Assembly (NCBI GenBank): GCA_046349315.1
Contig: JAXMCQ010000020.1
Coordinates: forward strand, 47,597 to 111,596
Length of the DNA: 64,000 nucleotides
Source of the DNA: JAEUMG01 sp046349315
GTDB lineage: Bacteria; Pseudomonadota; Alphaproteobacteria; Rhizobiales; Aestuariivirgaceae
Direction: 5' to 3'
Shown here: positions 9,143 through 17,162 of the stretch, in pieces
How positions within the stretch are numbered: position 1 is the first letter of the stretch
Layout of the letters: each line of letters begins with the position of its first letter
Translations under genes and position numbers: made by a program
Notes under the pieces: model-generated
Seen by the model: the letters and a program-made list of their open reading frames with translations, nothing else
The model's database searches: none
What the model was told of the DNA's origin: nothing

Positions 9143-9170
9143 AAGCAGGCTGGATTTCTCCAGCCTGCTT
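9143..9170 (-). promoter_or_regulatory. Intercistronic stem-loop between binding-protein and permease genes
   Basis: Perfect inverted repeat with 11-bp arms (AAGCAGGCTGG / CCAGCCTGCTT) and a 6-base loop, starting 7 bp after the stop of the binding-protein gene. There is no long T-run, so it is more likely an mRNA-stabilising or partial-termination hairpin. Such hairpins keep binding-protein mRNA more abundant than permease mRNA in many ABC operons (known from malE-malF type operons); its role here is inferred from position. Confidence 0.65.
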
Positions 9171-9176
9171 TCAACC

Positions 9177-10733
9177 TCACGCTTTTTTGGTGATTTCCAC
9201 GAGAACTTCACCGCCCGTATCGAAGCCGGGCACGATGGTATCCTTCTGCGCGTAGTTCAACGGATCATTGGTGATCCAGACATAGGCGCCGGTATCTTCC
9301 ATGATCTCCTGCATGCGCAGATAGATCTCGTTGCGCTTCGCTGTATCGGTTTCACCAAGCCCCTTCACCCAGAGGTCTTCGAATTCGGGATCGGACCAGC
9401 GCTCCCAATTCCACACGCCGACCTGATTCTTGAGGAACCATTGGATGCCGTCGGAGGGATCCGGCGACATGCGGTAGCGCATCCACCACATTTGCAATGT
9501 CTTCCACTCGTCACCCTTGGATTCAAGGCCGAGATTCCAGAACGGCCCGGAGTCGAGTGGGATGATGTCGACCTTGATGCCGACATCGGCAAGGTTCGCC
9601 TGAACCACCTGAGCGGCCGTCACGCGGTAGGCTTCGTTCAATGTCTTGAACTCGAGCGAGAGGTCGCTGACGCCTGCTTCCTTGAGAAGGGCGCGGGCTT
9701 CGTCCGGGTTATACGAATATTTCGACGTCGTGCGATGCCCGGTGACGCCCTCGGTGACGATGCCGTGAGACACCGAAGCGACACCGCCATAGGCCGCATC
9801 GAGAATCGACTTGACGTCGATCGCCCGCTGGATGGCCTTGCGGACCCGAATATCCTTGAGCTTCTCATGCTGCGTGTTAAGGCCGATCCAGGTGAAATAC
9901 GGACCTGGCACGGGGGTAAGCTTGGTACCCGCCGGCATGCCCTTGCCATAGCGCGCGGCGGTCTCCGGCAAGACGCCCGTGATATCGACTTCACCGGCCT
10001 CGAATGCGAGTTCCGCCGCCTTGGTATCCTCGACATTGATGAACTGAACTTCCGTGAAGGCGACCGGCGTTCCGGTCCAGTCAGGATTCGCCTTCAGCAC
10101 CACGCGCTGCTTAGGCGTCCATTCCACCATCGTGTAGGGGCCGCACTGGCCGGGCAGCTCGGTCGTGAATTTCTGATCTTTCAGTTTCTCGACTGCGGCT
10201 TTCGGAACGATCGAGCCCGATTCCGAAGCGACGCCCATAAGGAATGTCGCCGCAAAGGGCGATTTGAGGACAATCACGCCGCTGAGCTTGTCTTTGACGT
10301 CGACCTTTTCGAGCGTCGGATAGCGCGCCGCCCAATCGGACTTCAGCATGCGTTCAAGCGAGAATTTTACGTCCTCGGCGGTCACTTCGCCGCTGTCGCC
10401 GCTCCACTTGAAGCCGGGCTTCAGCGTGAATGAAATGTGGGTCGGATCATCCTGGTTGATCTTCTCGACATAGTCGGACGGCGCCCAATCCCAGGCATCA
10501 CCCTTCTTCACCGGAACCGCCAGACGCGGCAGGCAGGCATACTGGATTGACGTTTCGGCGCCGCCGATCATGTACCCGGGGTCGAGAACCTGAATATCGG
10601 CTTCCATTCGTACTTTAAGCAAGCCGCCATCTGCCGCGAGCACCTGTTCGGGCTTGATGCCGAGGAGACCGGCGGCGGAAATGACAGCCGCGCTTTTGAG
10701 CAGGGTGCGCCTGCTCAGACCATTCTTAACCAT
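9177..10733 (-). CDS. ABC transporter substrate-binding protein, family 5 (peptide/oligopeptide)
   Basis: 518 residues, the usual length for SBP family 5 (DppA/OppA). The N-terminus has a twin-arginine signal (SRRTLLK at 7-13, then a hydrophobic stretch ending near AADGG), so it is exported folded to the periplasm. The body has the cluster-C binding-protein pattern, for example the segments YVEKINQDDPTHISFTLKPG and RKAIQRAIDVKSIL. A strong ribosome site (GGGAGGG) precedes the ATG. First gene of the transporter set SBP-B-C-D-F. Substrate class is peptides, nickel, opines or similar; the flanking CocE-type hydrolases favour a peptide-like or acylated substrate. Confidence 0.92.
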   Translation of the reverse strand: MVKNGLSRRTLLKSAAVISAAGLLGIKPEQVLAADGGLLKVRMEADIQVLDPGYMIGGAETSIQYACLPRLAVPVKKGDAWDWAPSDYVEKINQDDPTHISFTLKPGFKWSGDSGEVTAEDVKFSLERMLKSDWAARYPTLEKVDVKDKLSGVIVLKSPFAATFLMGVASESGSIVPKAAVEKLKDQKFTTELPGQCGPYTMVEWTPKQRVVLKANPDWTGTPVAFTEVQFINVEDTKAAELAFEAGEVDITGVLPETAARYGKGMPAGTKLTPVPGPYFTWIGLNTQHEKLKDIRVRKAIQRAIDVKSILDAAYGGVASVSHGIVTEGVTGHRTTSKYSYNPDEARALLKEAGVSDLSLEFKTLNEAYRVTAAQVVQANLADVGIKVDIIPLDSGPFWNLGLESKGDEWKTLQMWWMRYRMSPDPSDGIQWFLKNQVGVWNWERWSDPEFEDLWVKGLGETDTAKRNEIYLRMQEIMEDTGAYVWITNDPLNYAQKDTIVPGFDTGGEVLVEITKKA

Positions 10734-10779
10734 ACTTTACCCTCCCTGGGATTTTCTTGTCTGAGGCAAATACCGGCCC

Positions 10780-10811
10780 GGAACACTGGACCGGAGTTGA
10801 ATACCTGTCAA
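10780..10811 (-). promoter_or_regulatory. Possible promoter of the peptide ABC operon
   Basis: On the minus strand a perfect -35 hexamer TTGACA (10806-10811) lies in the 104-bp gap between the second CocE-type gene and the binding-protein gene. The -10 element about 17 bp downstream (CAGTGT) is poor, so the call is weak; readthrough from the upstream hydrolase gene is an alternative. Confidence 0.25.
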
Positions 10812-10837
10812 ATTTGTTTGCCTAAACTCTCTTTAAT

Positions 10838-12874
10838 TCAAACATTATCGCGCTTGATCGAACGCTTGAAGTCCCGCGCCAGAAATGGCTTGCCCTTCTC
10901 AAAGGTCCTGACCTTGCCCTCCATGTGGAAATGGGTCTTGTCGGATGTCATGACCAGTTGGGTCTCGACGCGTGCATCCCAATCGCCGCGTTGGTAATGG
11001 GCCGTACACGCCACGAGCGAGCGAACCGTGCTCGGATCGCGCCAGCCGATGCCGTAGTCCTTGAGCTTAGTATAGCTGATTTTGGTGCCGATCTCGTCGA
11101 TCACATAGGTTCCGTCATTGCGCTTGATAACGAAATTGGTGCGCTCGTTCTCGATGTCCTTGATGATGTGACGGGTCTCGGCGCCGGCATCCTTGATGGT
11201 GATGGGCGCCGGCTGCGACTGCTCTTGTGACGCAAACTGGACCTTGGCGAGGCCACGCTCGGAGGTGAGGGCCGGAATCTCGATCGACGACTTCGCTGGA
11301 TCGATAGTGACCGTCGCCACTTCCGGCGATGGCCAGGCGATCGGCCAGTAACTGGTCGAAACCGAGACCCGCAGACGGTGGCCTGCGGGAATCGTCTGAG
11401 CGATTTCGTTCAGTTCGACCGTTACGTCATAATACTGCCCCGGCTTGAGCGGCGCCGGCTTCTCATGGCTGTCGCGGTGGGCGAGGTTGAGGAGCCCATA
11501 GGTAATGCGCTCGACCGAACCGTCGGGATGAATGGAGTTCAGACGTACCGCAACCTGCGCTTGCCGCTTATCCGCCGCGATGCGCAAGCGCACCTGGCTG
11601 CGCCCGACGATCGCCAGCGATTTCCTCAAGGGTGCGCCGTCGAAGACCAGCGAGCCGGCATCGTCCTCGCGCTGATCGAGCGCCAGCTCCGGCGCAATCT
11701 TGCCCAAGGCATAGGCACACCATTCGCCCGAGCCGAGGCCCGTTGTCAGTGGCGATGATACCGATCTCGGCTTGGCCCTGCTGCGCTTGGCCTCCAACCT
11801 GCCGTCGCCAAGATAGAGCGTCTCCGCCTTGATATTCTTGTTCGGCCATTCTTGCAGACCGATCCAGTGACCCTTGCGACTATCGAAATGCGGCTTCGGC
11901 TTCTCGGAATCCTGCAGCCAAAGCCGCAGGGCCGGATCATTTTCTACCCCAGTATCCTTGCCTTTGAGCCAATGATCCCACCAGCGTTTGCATTCCTGCA
12001 GGAAGCCGATGGCTGGACCCGGGACGCCGACATGGGGATATTTATGACCCCAAGGGCCGGCAATGCCCTTGGCCGGGCCCTTCAAATTCTCAACATTGCG
12101 GAAGACCGCCGCAGTATAGCCGTCGACCCAACCGCTCACCGTCAGGACGGGACACTGGATGGCCTCGTAATTCTCGCAGACGGAACCGTGCTTCCAGAAC
12201 GCGTCGCGCCGCTGATGCTCCATCCACAACATCGGGTAGCAATCCATGTTGTCGACGCGATACTTCCACAGATCCCGCCAGCGATCCTTACCGACGATTT
12301 CCGGGTCGGGCGGAAGTGCGCCAATCGTGAAGAAATATCCGCCCCAATCCAGCGTGTCGTTGAGAACGCAGCCGCCCATGAAATGCACATCATCGGCGTA
12401 ACGATCGACCGTCGAACAGAGTGAAATGACGGCCTTCAGCGCCGGCGGCCGGCGTGCGGCGACCTGCAATCCATTGAAGCCGCCCCAGGAGATGCCGATC
12501 ATGCCAACGCTGCCAGTGCACCAGGGCTGCTTCGACAGCCAGTCGATGATCTCCAGCGCGTCGTCCTGTTCGCGCTTATGGTATTCATCCTGCACGAGGC
12601 CGTCGGAATCGCCCGAGCCCGCAATATCAACACGCGCCACGCAATAGCCATTGGCCGCGAACCAGTAGTGCGTCTCATCATCGCGCGGGCGGGTTCCGTC
12701 GCGGCGACGATAGGGGATGTATTCTAGGATCGCGGGAACCGGGCGCTTCTTCTCGTCCTTGGGTAGCAACAAGCGTGCCGCGAGACGCCGTCCATCCTTC
12801 ATCGGAATCCAGGCAATCTCGACATTCTCCACGACATTGCGATAGTCGCGGACCTTCGCACCCTTCAACGGCAT
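10838..12874 (-). CDS. CocE/NonD family hydrolase (peptidase S15-like), copy 2
   Basis: 678 residues from the ATG at 12874, chosen because GGGAGG lies 6 bases upstream; a TTG at 12886 lacks such a site. Same architecture as the first copy: hydrolase domain with Ser129 in GISWGG and the AGSGDSDG segment, and a C-terminal beta domain with STSYWPIAWPSP. The two copies are clearly homologous but diverged, so this is not a recent duplication. It lies 104 bp upstream of the peptide-binding protein gene on the same strand, so co-expression with the importer is likely. Predicted cytoplasmic; substrate unknown (ester, amide or peptide). Confidence 0.9.
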   Translation of the reverse strand: MPLKGAKVRDYRNVVENVEIAWIPMKDGRRLAARLLLPKDEKKRPVPAILEYIPYRRRDGTRPRDDETHYWFAANGYCVARVDIAGSGDSDGLVQDEYHKREQDDALEIIDWLSKQPWCTGSVGMIGISWGGFNGLQVAARRPPALKAVISLCSTVDRYADDVHFMGGCVLNDTLDWGGYFFTIGALPPDPEIVGKDRWRDLWKYRVDNMDCYPMLWMEHQRRDAFWKHGSVCENYEAIQCPVLTVSGWVDGYTAAVFRNVENLKGPAKGIAGPWGHKYPHVGVPGPAIGFLQECKRWWDHWLKGKDTGVENDPALRLWLQDSEKPKPHFDSRKGHWIGLQEWPNKNIKAETLYLGDGRLEAKRSRAKPRSVSSPLTTGLGSGEWCAYALGKIAPELALDQREDDAGSLVFDGAPLRKSLAIVGRSQVRLRIAADKRQAQVAVRLNSIHPDGSVERITYGLLNLAHRDSHEKPAPLKPGQYYDVTVELNEIAQTIPAGHRLRVSVSTSYWPIAWPSPEVATVTIDPAKSSIEIPALTSERGLAKVQFASQEQSQPAPITIKDAGAETRHIIKDIENERTNFVIKRNDGTYVIDEIGTKISYTKLKDYGIGWRDPSTVRSLVACTAHYQRGDWDARVETQLVMTSDKTHFHMEGKVRTFEKGKPFLARDFKRSIKRDNV

Positions 12875-12941
12875 GTTGCCTCCCAATCTCTTCTGATATG
12901 AACTAAGCCTTTGGAAAATTTGAAGTCAATGAAAGGCAGCC

Positions 12942-14108
12942 ATGACGTTTTGGCATTTCGATACGATTGAAGAACTCAAGGGCGATTGGCTGTTTCCGAC
13001 CGAGACGCGCTTTGGTGCTGGCCGCATCAAGGAACTGCCGTCAATTCTTGCATCCCTCAAAATCGCGCGACCCTTGATCGTCACCGATCGGGGCCTCATG
13101 GCAACGCCGCTCCCTGAACTCGTGCGTTCGACTGCCGCACAAAGCGGTACGCCCATGCTTTGGGCCGAGGCCGATCAGAACCCGACCGGCTCGCAAGTCG
13201 TCGCCGGCACTGAAGCCTTTCACGATCATCGCGCAGATGGCGTCATTGCGCTGGGCGGCGGCAGCGGGCTTGATTGCGGCAAGGCCGTCGCACTGCTCGC
13301 GGGCCTTGGTGGCGATCTCTGGCGCTTTGCCTATCCGCGTAGCCTCGAAGTGCTGGCGGAGCGCAGCGCAGTGCCGATCATCGCCATTCCGACAACGGCC
13401 GGTACCGGCGCCGAGGTTGAGGCGAGTTCGATTATTACCAACGAGGCAATTCCGGTGAAGGCCGGTATCGTGAACCTCTCGATGATGCCGCGCGTGGTGA
13501 TTGCCGATCCCGAATTGACGATCGGGCTCCCGCCAAATCTTACCGCCTGGACGGGCATGGATGCGCTTTCGCACAATCTCGAAGCCTTGCTGGTCAGACA
13601 ATTTCATCCGATGGCCGACGCAATCGGTGCGGTTGGCGTGAAGATGTGTCATGACTGGTTGCCGCGAGCGGTTGCCGATGGCCGCGATCTGACGGCGCGC
13701 AGTTATATGATGGCGGCGGCGATCATGGGCGCTACCTCATTCGTCAAAGGCCTTGGCGCCATGCATGCGCTTAGCCATGCGATCGGTGCCCTGGTCGGCA
13801 GCCAGCATGGCCTGACGAATGCCGTGCTCATGCCCTATGTGCTCGAATTCAATCGCCCGGCGATCGAACAACCCATTGCTGCGCTGGCGACCTACCTCGC
13901 GCTCGAACCCAGTTTCGACGCCTATCTCGCGCATGTTAAAGCCTTGAGCCAGGCCGTCGGTATTCCGACGCGGATCACCGATCTGGGGGTTAAACGGCAG
14001 GATTTCGAGCGTCTTGCCGTGATGGCATTGCCGGATTTCAATGCCGGCACCAATCCGCGCAAGCTCGATGTGCCCAGCCTCGTCTCGATCCTTCAGGCAG
14101 CGAGTTGA
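12942..14108 (+). CDS. Iron-containing (group III) alcohol dehydrogenase
   Basis: 388 residues, normal for the family. The N-terminal dinucleotide domain has GGGSGLDCGK and the PTTAGTGAE motif; the C-terminal helical domain has the metal ligands in DALSHNLEA and GAMHALSHAIGALVGSQHGLTNA (Asp/His/His/His pattern). It oxidises or reduces an alcohol/aldehyde pair with NAD(P). It is divergent from the CocE-type hydrolase across 67 bp, so it may be regulated with that locus. Its 3' end overlaps the convergent peptidase-like gene by 16 bp. Substrate unknown. Confidence 0.9.
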   Translation: MTFWHFDTIEELKGDWLFPTETRFGAGRIKELPSILASLKIARPLIVTDRGLMATPLPELVRSTAAQSGTPMLWAEADQNPTGSQVVAGTEAFHDHRADGVIALGGGSGLDCGKAVALLAGLGGDLWRFAYPRSLEVLAERSAVPIIAIPTTAGTGAEVEASSIITNEAIPVKAGIVNLSMMPRVVIADPELTIGLPPNLTAWTGMDALSHNLEALLVRQFHPMADAIGAVGVKMCHDWLPRAVADGRDLTARSYMMAAAIMGATSFVKGLGAMHALSHAIGALVGSQHGLTNAVLMPYVLEFNRPAIEQPIAALATYLALEPSFDAYLAHVKALSQAVGIPTRITDLGVKRQDFERLAVMALPDFNAGTNPRKLDVPSLVSILQAAS

Positions 14109-14704
14109 AGTATCAGTTCGCGACGTGCCGGTGAGGTCCTGACAATGCGTACGCCGCGCGACCTGCGCGGGAAGAGGACTTCCTTGCATTCGGAGTAGGT
14201 GAGCGAGCCGTTGGCGAGAAGGGCGCGCGCCAGCCGGTTGATAAGCGGCCATAAAGTGCGGACCACCTCGGCGACATCGAGTAGGAATTTCCTGAATTGG
14301 CGCTGCTGGGTCCTGAGGCCTGTCAAGTCATTCACGATTCCAGCCGCGCGCGCATTCTGCTTCGCATAGAGGAGGTCGTAATAGAACGGACTTGAATGCG
14401 AGTGCTTTAAATTGATCGCGGTGGCGATCTCGCCAAGGTCGGCGCGGCGTCCGCGCAGGGCCAGCATGTCGGCCACAGGCCCCGCGGCGTCAACCAGCGC
14501 ATGCGTGTAGCTGCCGGCGCGGCGATCATCGGCGCCCTCAACAAAACCAACAAATTGCGTGTGATTCAAGTCCACGAAGACCCGCTTGAAACGCAGGCCG
14601 CAGGATAGTGCCATGACGACATGGCCTGCCTCGTGGAACGCGGCCAGACGGCGTTCCTTCTTCCGATCACTACTCACCAACTCACCCCCAACCCACCATT
14701 TCAC
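14093..14704 (-). CDS. Stand-alone HEAGH zinc-peptidase-like protein (FtsH M41-like)
   Basis: Up to 203 residues. HEAGH at 24-28 (preceded by RRLAAF) is the zinc-binding motif of FtsH-type M41 peptidases, and ALVDAAGPVADML recalls the helix after it. There is no AAA ATPase domain and no membrane helix, so this is not FtsH; small orphan M41-like proteins are common in Rhizobiales and uncharacterised. The start is uncertain: GTG 14704, TTG 14680 or GTG 14677, with a GGGGGTGAG ribosome-site-like run favouring the last two. It is convergent with the alcohol dehydrogenase gene. Confidence 0.65.
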   Translation of the reverse strand: MKWWVGGELVSSDRKKERRLAAFHEAGHVVMALSCGLRFKRVFVDLNHTQFVGFVEGADDRRAGSYTHALVDAAGPVADMLALRGRRADLGEIATAINLKHSHSSPFYYDLLYAKQNARAAGIVNDLTGLRTQQRQFRKFLLDVAEVVRTLWPLINRLARALLANGSLTYSECKEVLFPRRSRGVRIVRTSPARRELILQLAA

Positions 14705-14904
14705 GGTCGGCTAAGGGTCAAGGCTTGCAGAGGCTGGAGGGGAAGGCAATACCCCGGTTTCAGGCAACAGCTATGCCGTTACCGGCCCGTCAGTTTGTAC
14801 GATTAAGCCTATTGCCGCCTAATTTCTTAGGTCTAAAAACCTAGGATACAGAGACACGAGAGGCGGCGCCCGGATGGCTGAAGGAGACGAGCCGCTGTCG
14901 AGTA

Positions 14905-16143
14905 TCAACGGGCATCCGGCTCAGGCGAACACCGGAACGCAATACACAACGCCATTGCGACCAGAACAGTGGCCAGCATGAAGGTCACCTGCATTCCATT
15001 GGCGATCGTCATTGAGGATGCCAGAGCGAAGTCGCTGGTTCCGACTCCCAAGGCAAAGACCGCGCTCATGGCGGAGGCGCCCACGATCAGACCGAGATTG
15101 CGCGACAGATTCAACAGACCCGAAACCACGCCGCGCCGGTCCTTGGGAACATCGGCGAGAACGGCCGTGTTGTTGGCGGCCTGGAAAAGCTGGTAGCCCG
15201 GTGTCAGGACGAGAATGGCGAATACATAGCCAGCAACGCCGACCATCTGGGGCAGGACCGACATCAAGAATGCGCCGAAAGCCAGCATCCCCAAGCCCGC
15301 CGTGAGCACACGCTGTGTTCCCCACGCATCGACCACGCGGCCGGACGGGACGCCGCTGAAGATCGACATCGCCGGGCCGACGGCCATCACCAGCCCGACC
15401 ATTGTTTCCATCAGGCCGAGGCCCCGGCCCAAATAGAAGGGGCCGACGACCAGCGTTGTCATCATGACCGCGGCGACGAGCAAATTGACGACAAGGTTGG
15501 GGACGAGCCTCCTGTCCGGCATTGTCCAAATACTCGATATCGAGTCTCTTTTGAGCGCCCCGCGCGGCAGCGAAGCGAATGCGAGGACCAGCGCCAACAC
15601 CGCAGGCGGAATCTGAACCCAGAAAATGCTCCGCCAGCCTGCCGTCGCGATCAAAAAGCCGCCGAGCGACGGCCCGAGCGCCGTTCCGAGCGCTGATACC
15701 GTGCCGAGCAGGCCCATGGCGCGGCCCATGCGCGCTTCACTCACCGTCTCGCGCATGAGCGCCATCGCCAAGGTCGTCAGGAATGCGGCCCCAATACCTT
15801 GAATTGCGCGCGCGCAAGTGAGGACCCACAGGCTCGGCGCGAAGCTGCACAAAAGCGACGCCAGAGAGAACAGGAATAGGCCCGCGATATGCATTCGCCT
15901 CAACCCGTACCGATCGCCGAGCCGCCCTACGATCACGACCGCGGCCGTCAATGTCGCCAGATAGGCGATAACAACCCATTGGACCTTGTGGAACGGTGCC
16001 GAAAAGGCCTCCGTCAGCGCCGGCAGCGCGATGTTGGCGATGCTGGTGCCAAGCGATGCGAGCAGCATCGAGAGCGCGAGCGTTGTCGTAACCGCCCAAT
16101 CTGTCTTTCCCAATCGGGTGTCTCCTGCCTTTTCCATGTCCAT
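14905..16143 (-). CDS. MFS drug-efflux-type transporter
   Basis: 412 residues from the ATG at 16143 (GGAG 9 bases upstream); a TTG at 16158 is less likely. Helices number about 12-14. The loop 2-3 motif GRLGDRYGLRRMH and the motif C-like ALGPSLGGFLIATAGWRSIFW mark a proton-driven drug/H+ antiporter of the EmrB/QacA or DHA kind. It is transcribed divergently from a MerR-type regulator through an elongated-spacer promoter, so it is probably an inducible exporter of a toxic compound. Confidence 0.9.
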   Translation of the reverse strand: MDMEKAGDTRLGKTDWAVTTTLALSMLLASLGTSIANIALPALTEAFSAPFHKVQWVVIAYLATLTAAVVIVGRLGDRYGLRRMHIAGLFLFSLASLLCSFAPSLWVLTCARAIQGIGAAFLTTLAMALMRETVSEARMGRAMGLLGTVSALGTALGPSLGGFLIATAGWRSIFWVQIPPAVLALVLAFASLPRGALKRDSISSIWTMPDRRLVPNLVVNLLVAAVMMTTLVVGPFYLGRGLGLMETMVGLVMAVGPAMSIFSGVPSGRVVDAWGTQRVLTAGLGMLAFGAFLMSVLPQMVGVAGYVFAILVLTPGYQLFQAANNTAVLADVPKDRRGVVSGLLNLSRNLGLIVGASAMSAVFALGVGTSDFALASSMTIANGMQVTFMLATVLVAMALCIAFRCSPEPDAR

Positions 16144-16173
16144 GACCACTTGCTCCAAATGCTTTGTCGGCGC

Positions 16174-16204
16174 AGTCTACGAATTCAAGTCGACTTGAGG
16201 TCAA
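16174..16204 (-). promoter_or_regulatory. MerR-type promoter/operator of the MFS gene
   Basis: On the minus strand a -35 TTGACC (16199-16204) and a -10 TAGACT (16174-16179) are separated by 19 bp, the over-long spacer typical of MerR-activated promoters. The spacer holds a perfect 14-bp palindrome, TCAAGTCGACTTGA (16185-16198). The -35 lies beside the divergent merR-like start at 16207, so the regulator would also cover its own promoter region. Confidence 0.75.
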
Positions 16205-16206
16205 GC

Positions 16207-16644
16207 ATGAAATTTCTGGATATTGGCGAAGTTTCCAAGAAGACCGGCATTCGCCCTTCGGCCCTGCGCTATTACGAGGAGGTCGGGCTGATTTCCTCGG
16301 TCTCGCGCCACGGTCTGCGCCGCCAATTCGCGCCCGATGTGTTGCTGCAGCTAAAGCTGATCGCGATGGGACAATCGGCAGGTTTCTCGCTCGCCGAGAT
16401 TTCCGGGATGTTCAGCAAGACCGGTGCGCTCAATCTGCCGCGCGCGGCCGTGCGCAGGAAGGCGGACGATCTTGACCGGCAGGTCCGTGAACTGATGGCG
16501 CTCAGCGACACCTTGCGCCATGTCGCGGATTGTCCGGCCCCGTCGCACATGCAATGCCCGACATTCAGACGACTGGTGAACTTGACTGGCCGGCGCGCCG
16601 TGAAACGGGTTAGAAAGCGCAGCGCAGTGCGGGTGCCCAGGTAA
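16207..16644 (+). CDS. MerR family transcriptional regulator
   Basis: 145 residues starting at the ATG just after the divergent operator. The N-terminal winged helix-turn-helix reads DIGEVSKKTGIRPSALRYYE, the classic MerR start. The middle part is a dimerisation helix, and the C-terminal region has two cysteines around a histidine (CPAPSHMQCP) that could sense a metal, thiol or oxidant. It lacks the four-cysteine iron-sulphur cluster of SoxR, so it is not a plain SoxR. It most likely activates the divergent MFS exporter. The last 20 residues are strongly basic. Confidence 0.88.
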   Translation: MKFLDIGEVSKKTGIRPSALRYYEEVGLISSVSRHGLRRQFAPDVLLQLKLIAMGQSAGFSLAEISGMFSKTGALNLPRAAVRRKADDLDRQVRELMALSDTLRHVADCPAPSHMQCPTFRRLVNLTGRRAVKRVRKRSAVRVPR

Positions 16645-16785
16645 GAACGACCAGTATCGCAAACGTCGGCTAAGCGGACGCTGCGGCTATTACGAGACCG
16701 GCAAATTGCGCCAGACTTAGCCTTCGTGGCCAGCCGCTTTGCGGTTGTCGCCCAACCGCCACCGGCGGATCAAGTTCTCTCTCCC

Positions 16786-16926
16786 TTAGGAAGTTGAACG
16801 GGAGTCCTCGTCCAGGCACATAAGTCCGCGCACCTCGACTTGCCGCACGATAGCAAGACAGCCAAAGACCGGAGACACAGGAGCCCGTGCCGAGAGCCGG
16901 CGAAGCGATCCATCGATTTCATTCAT
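16786..16926 (-). CDS. Possible small ORF, 46 residues
   Basis: ATG at 16926 is preceded by AAGGAAA at ribosome-site distance and lies 14 bp after the stop of the 65-residue ORF upstream. The peptide (start MNEIDGSLRRL) resembles nothing I recognise. It would be the third gene of an operon behind the HD-domain gene. The call rests on spacing and ribosome site alone. Confidence 0.25.
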   Translation of the reverse strand: MNEIDGSLRRLSARAPVSPVFGCLAIVRQVEVRGLMCLDEDSRSTS

Positions 16927-16940
16927 AGTTTCCTTGGCGA

Positions 16941-17138
16941 CTAGAGAATTTCTGCTGCTGATCGCCGCCCGCATGGACGCCTCCGAGGAGCATCGACTGT
17001 TGTTCGCAGCTTAATTGCCAATTCGCGTGCGGTAGTGTTGTCTGCCGCCTGAAAAAATTCAACGCCACGCTCACTGAAAGAGGCAACCAGAAACGGCAGT
17101 CCTGAATTCGGCGGCTCATAAATTGTGACGACTCGCAT
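16941..17138 (-). CDS. Small hypothetical protein, 65 residues
   Basis: ATG at 17138 with GGAG six bases upstream, 24 bp behind the HD-domain gene on the same strand. The sequence looks like a real folded peptide: a short beta segment (RVVTIYEP), then SERGVEFFQAADNTTARELAIKL, and a basic tail. No recognised family. Probably co-transcribed with the HD-domain gene. Confidence 0.5.
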   Translation of the reverse strand: MRVVTIYEPPNSGLPFLVASFSERGVEFFQAADNTTARELAIKLRTTVDAPRRRPCGRRSAAEIL

Positions 17139-17162
17139 TTCTTGCTCCGAAGCGGCCTTTGC

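Noticed and set aside
8880..10433. 517-residue frame opposite the peptide-binding protein
   Set aside because: Antisense shadow of a well-supported SBP gene; no motif or ribosome site.
16207..16644. SoxR identity for the MerR regulator
   Set aside because: The four-cysteine 2Fe-2S cluster motif of SoxR is absent; only two cysteines are seen in the tail.
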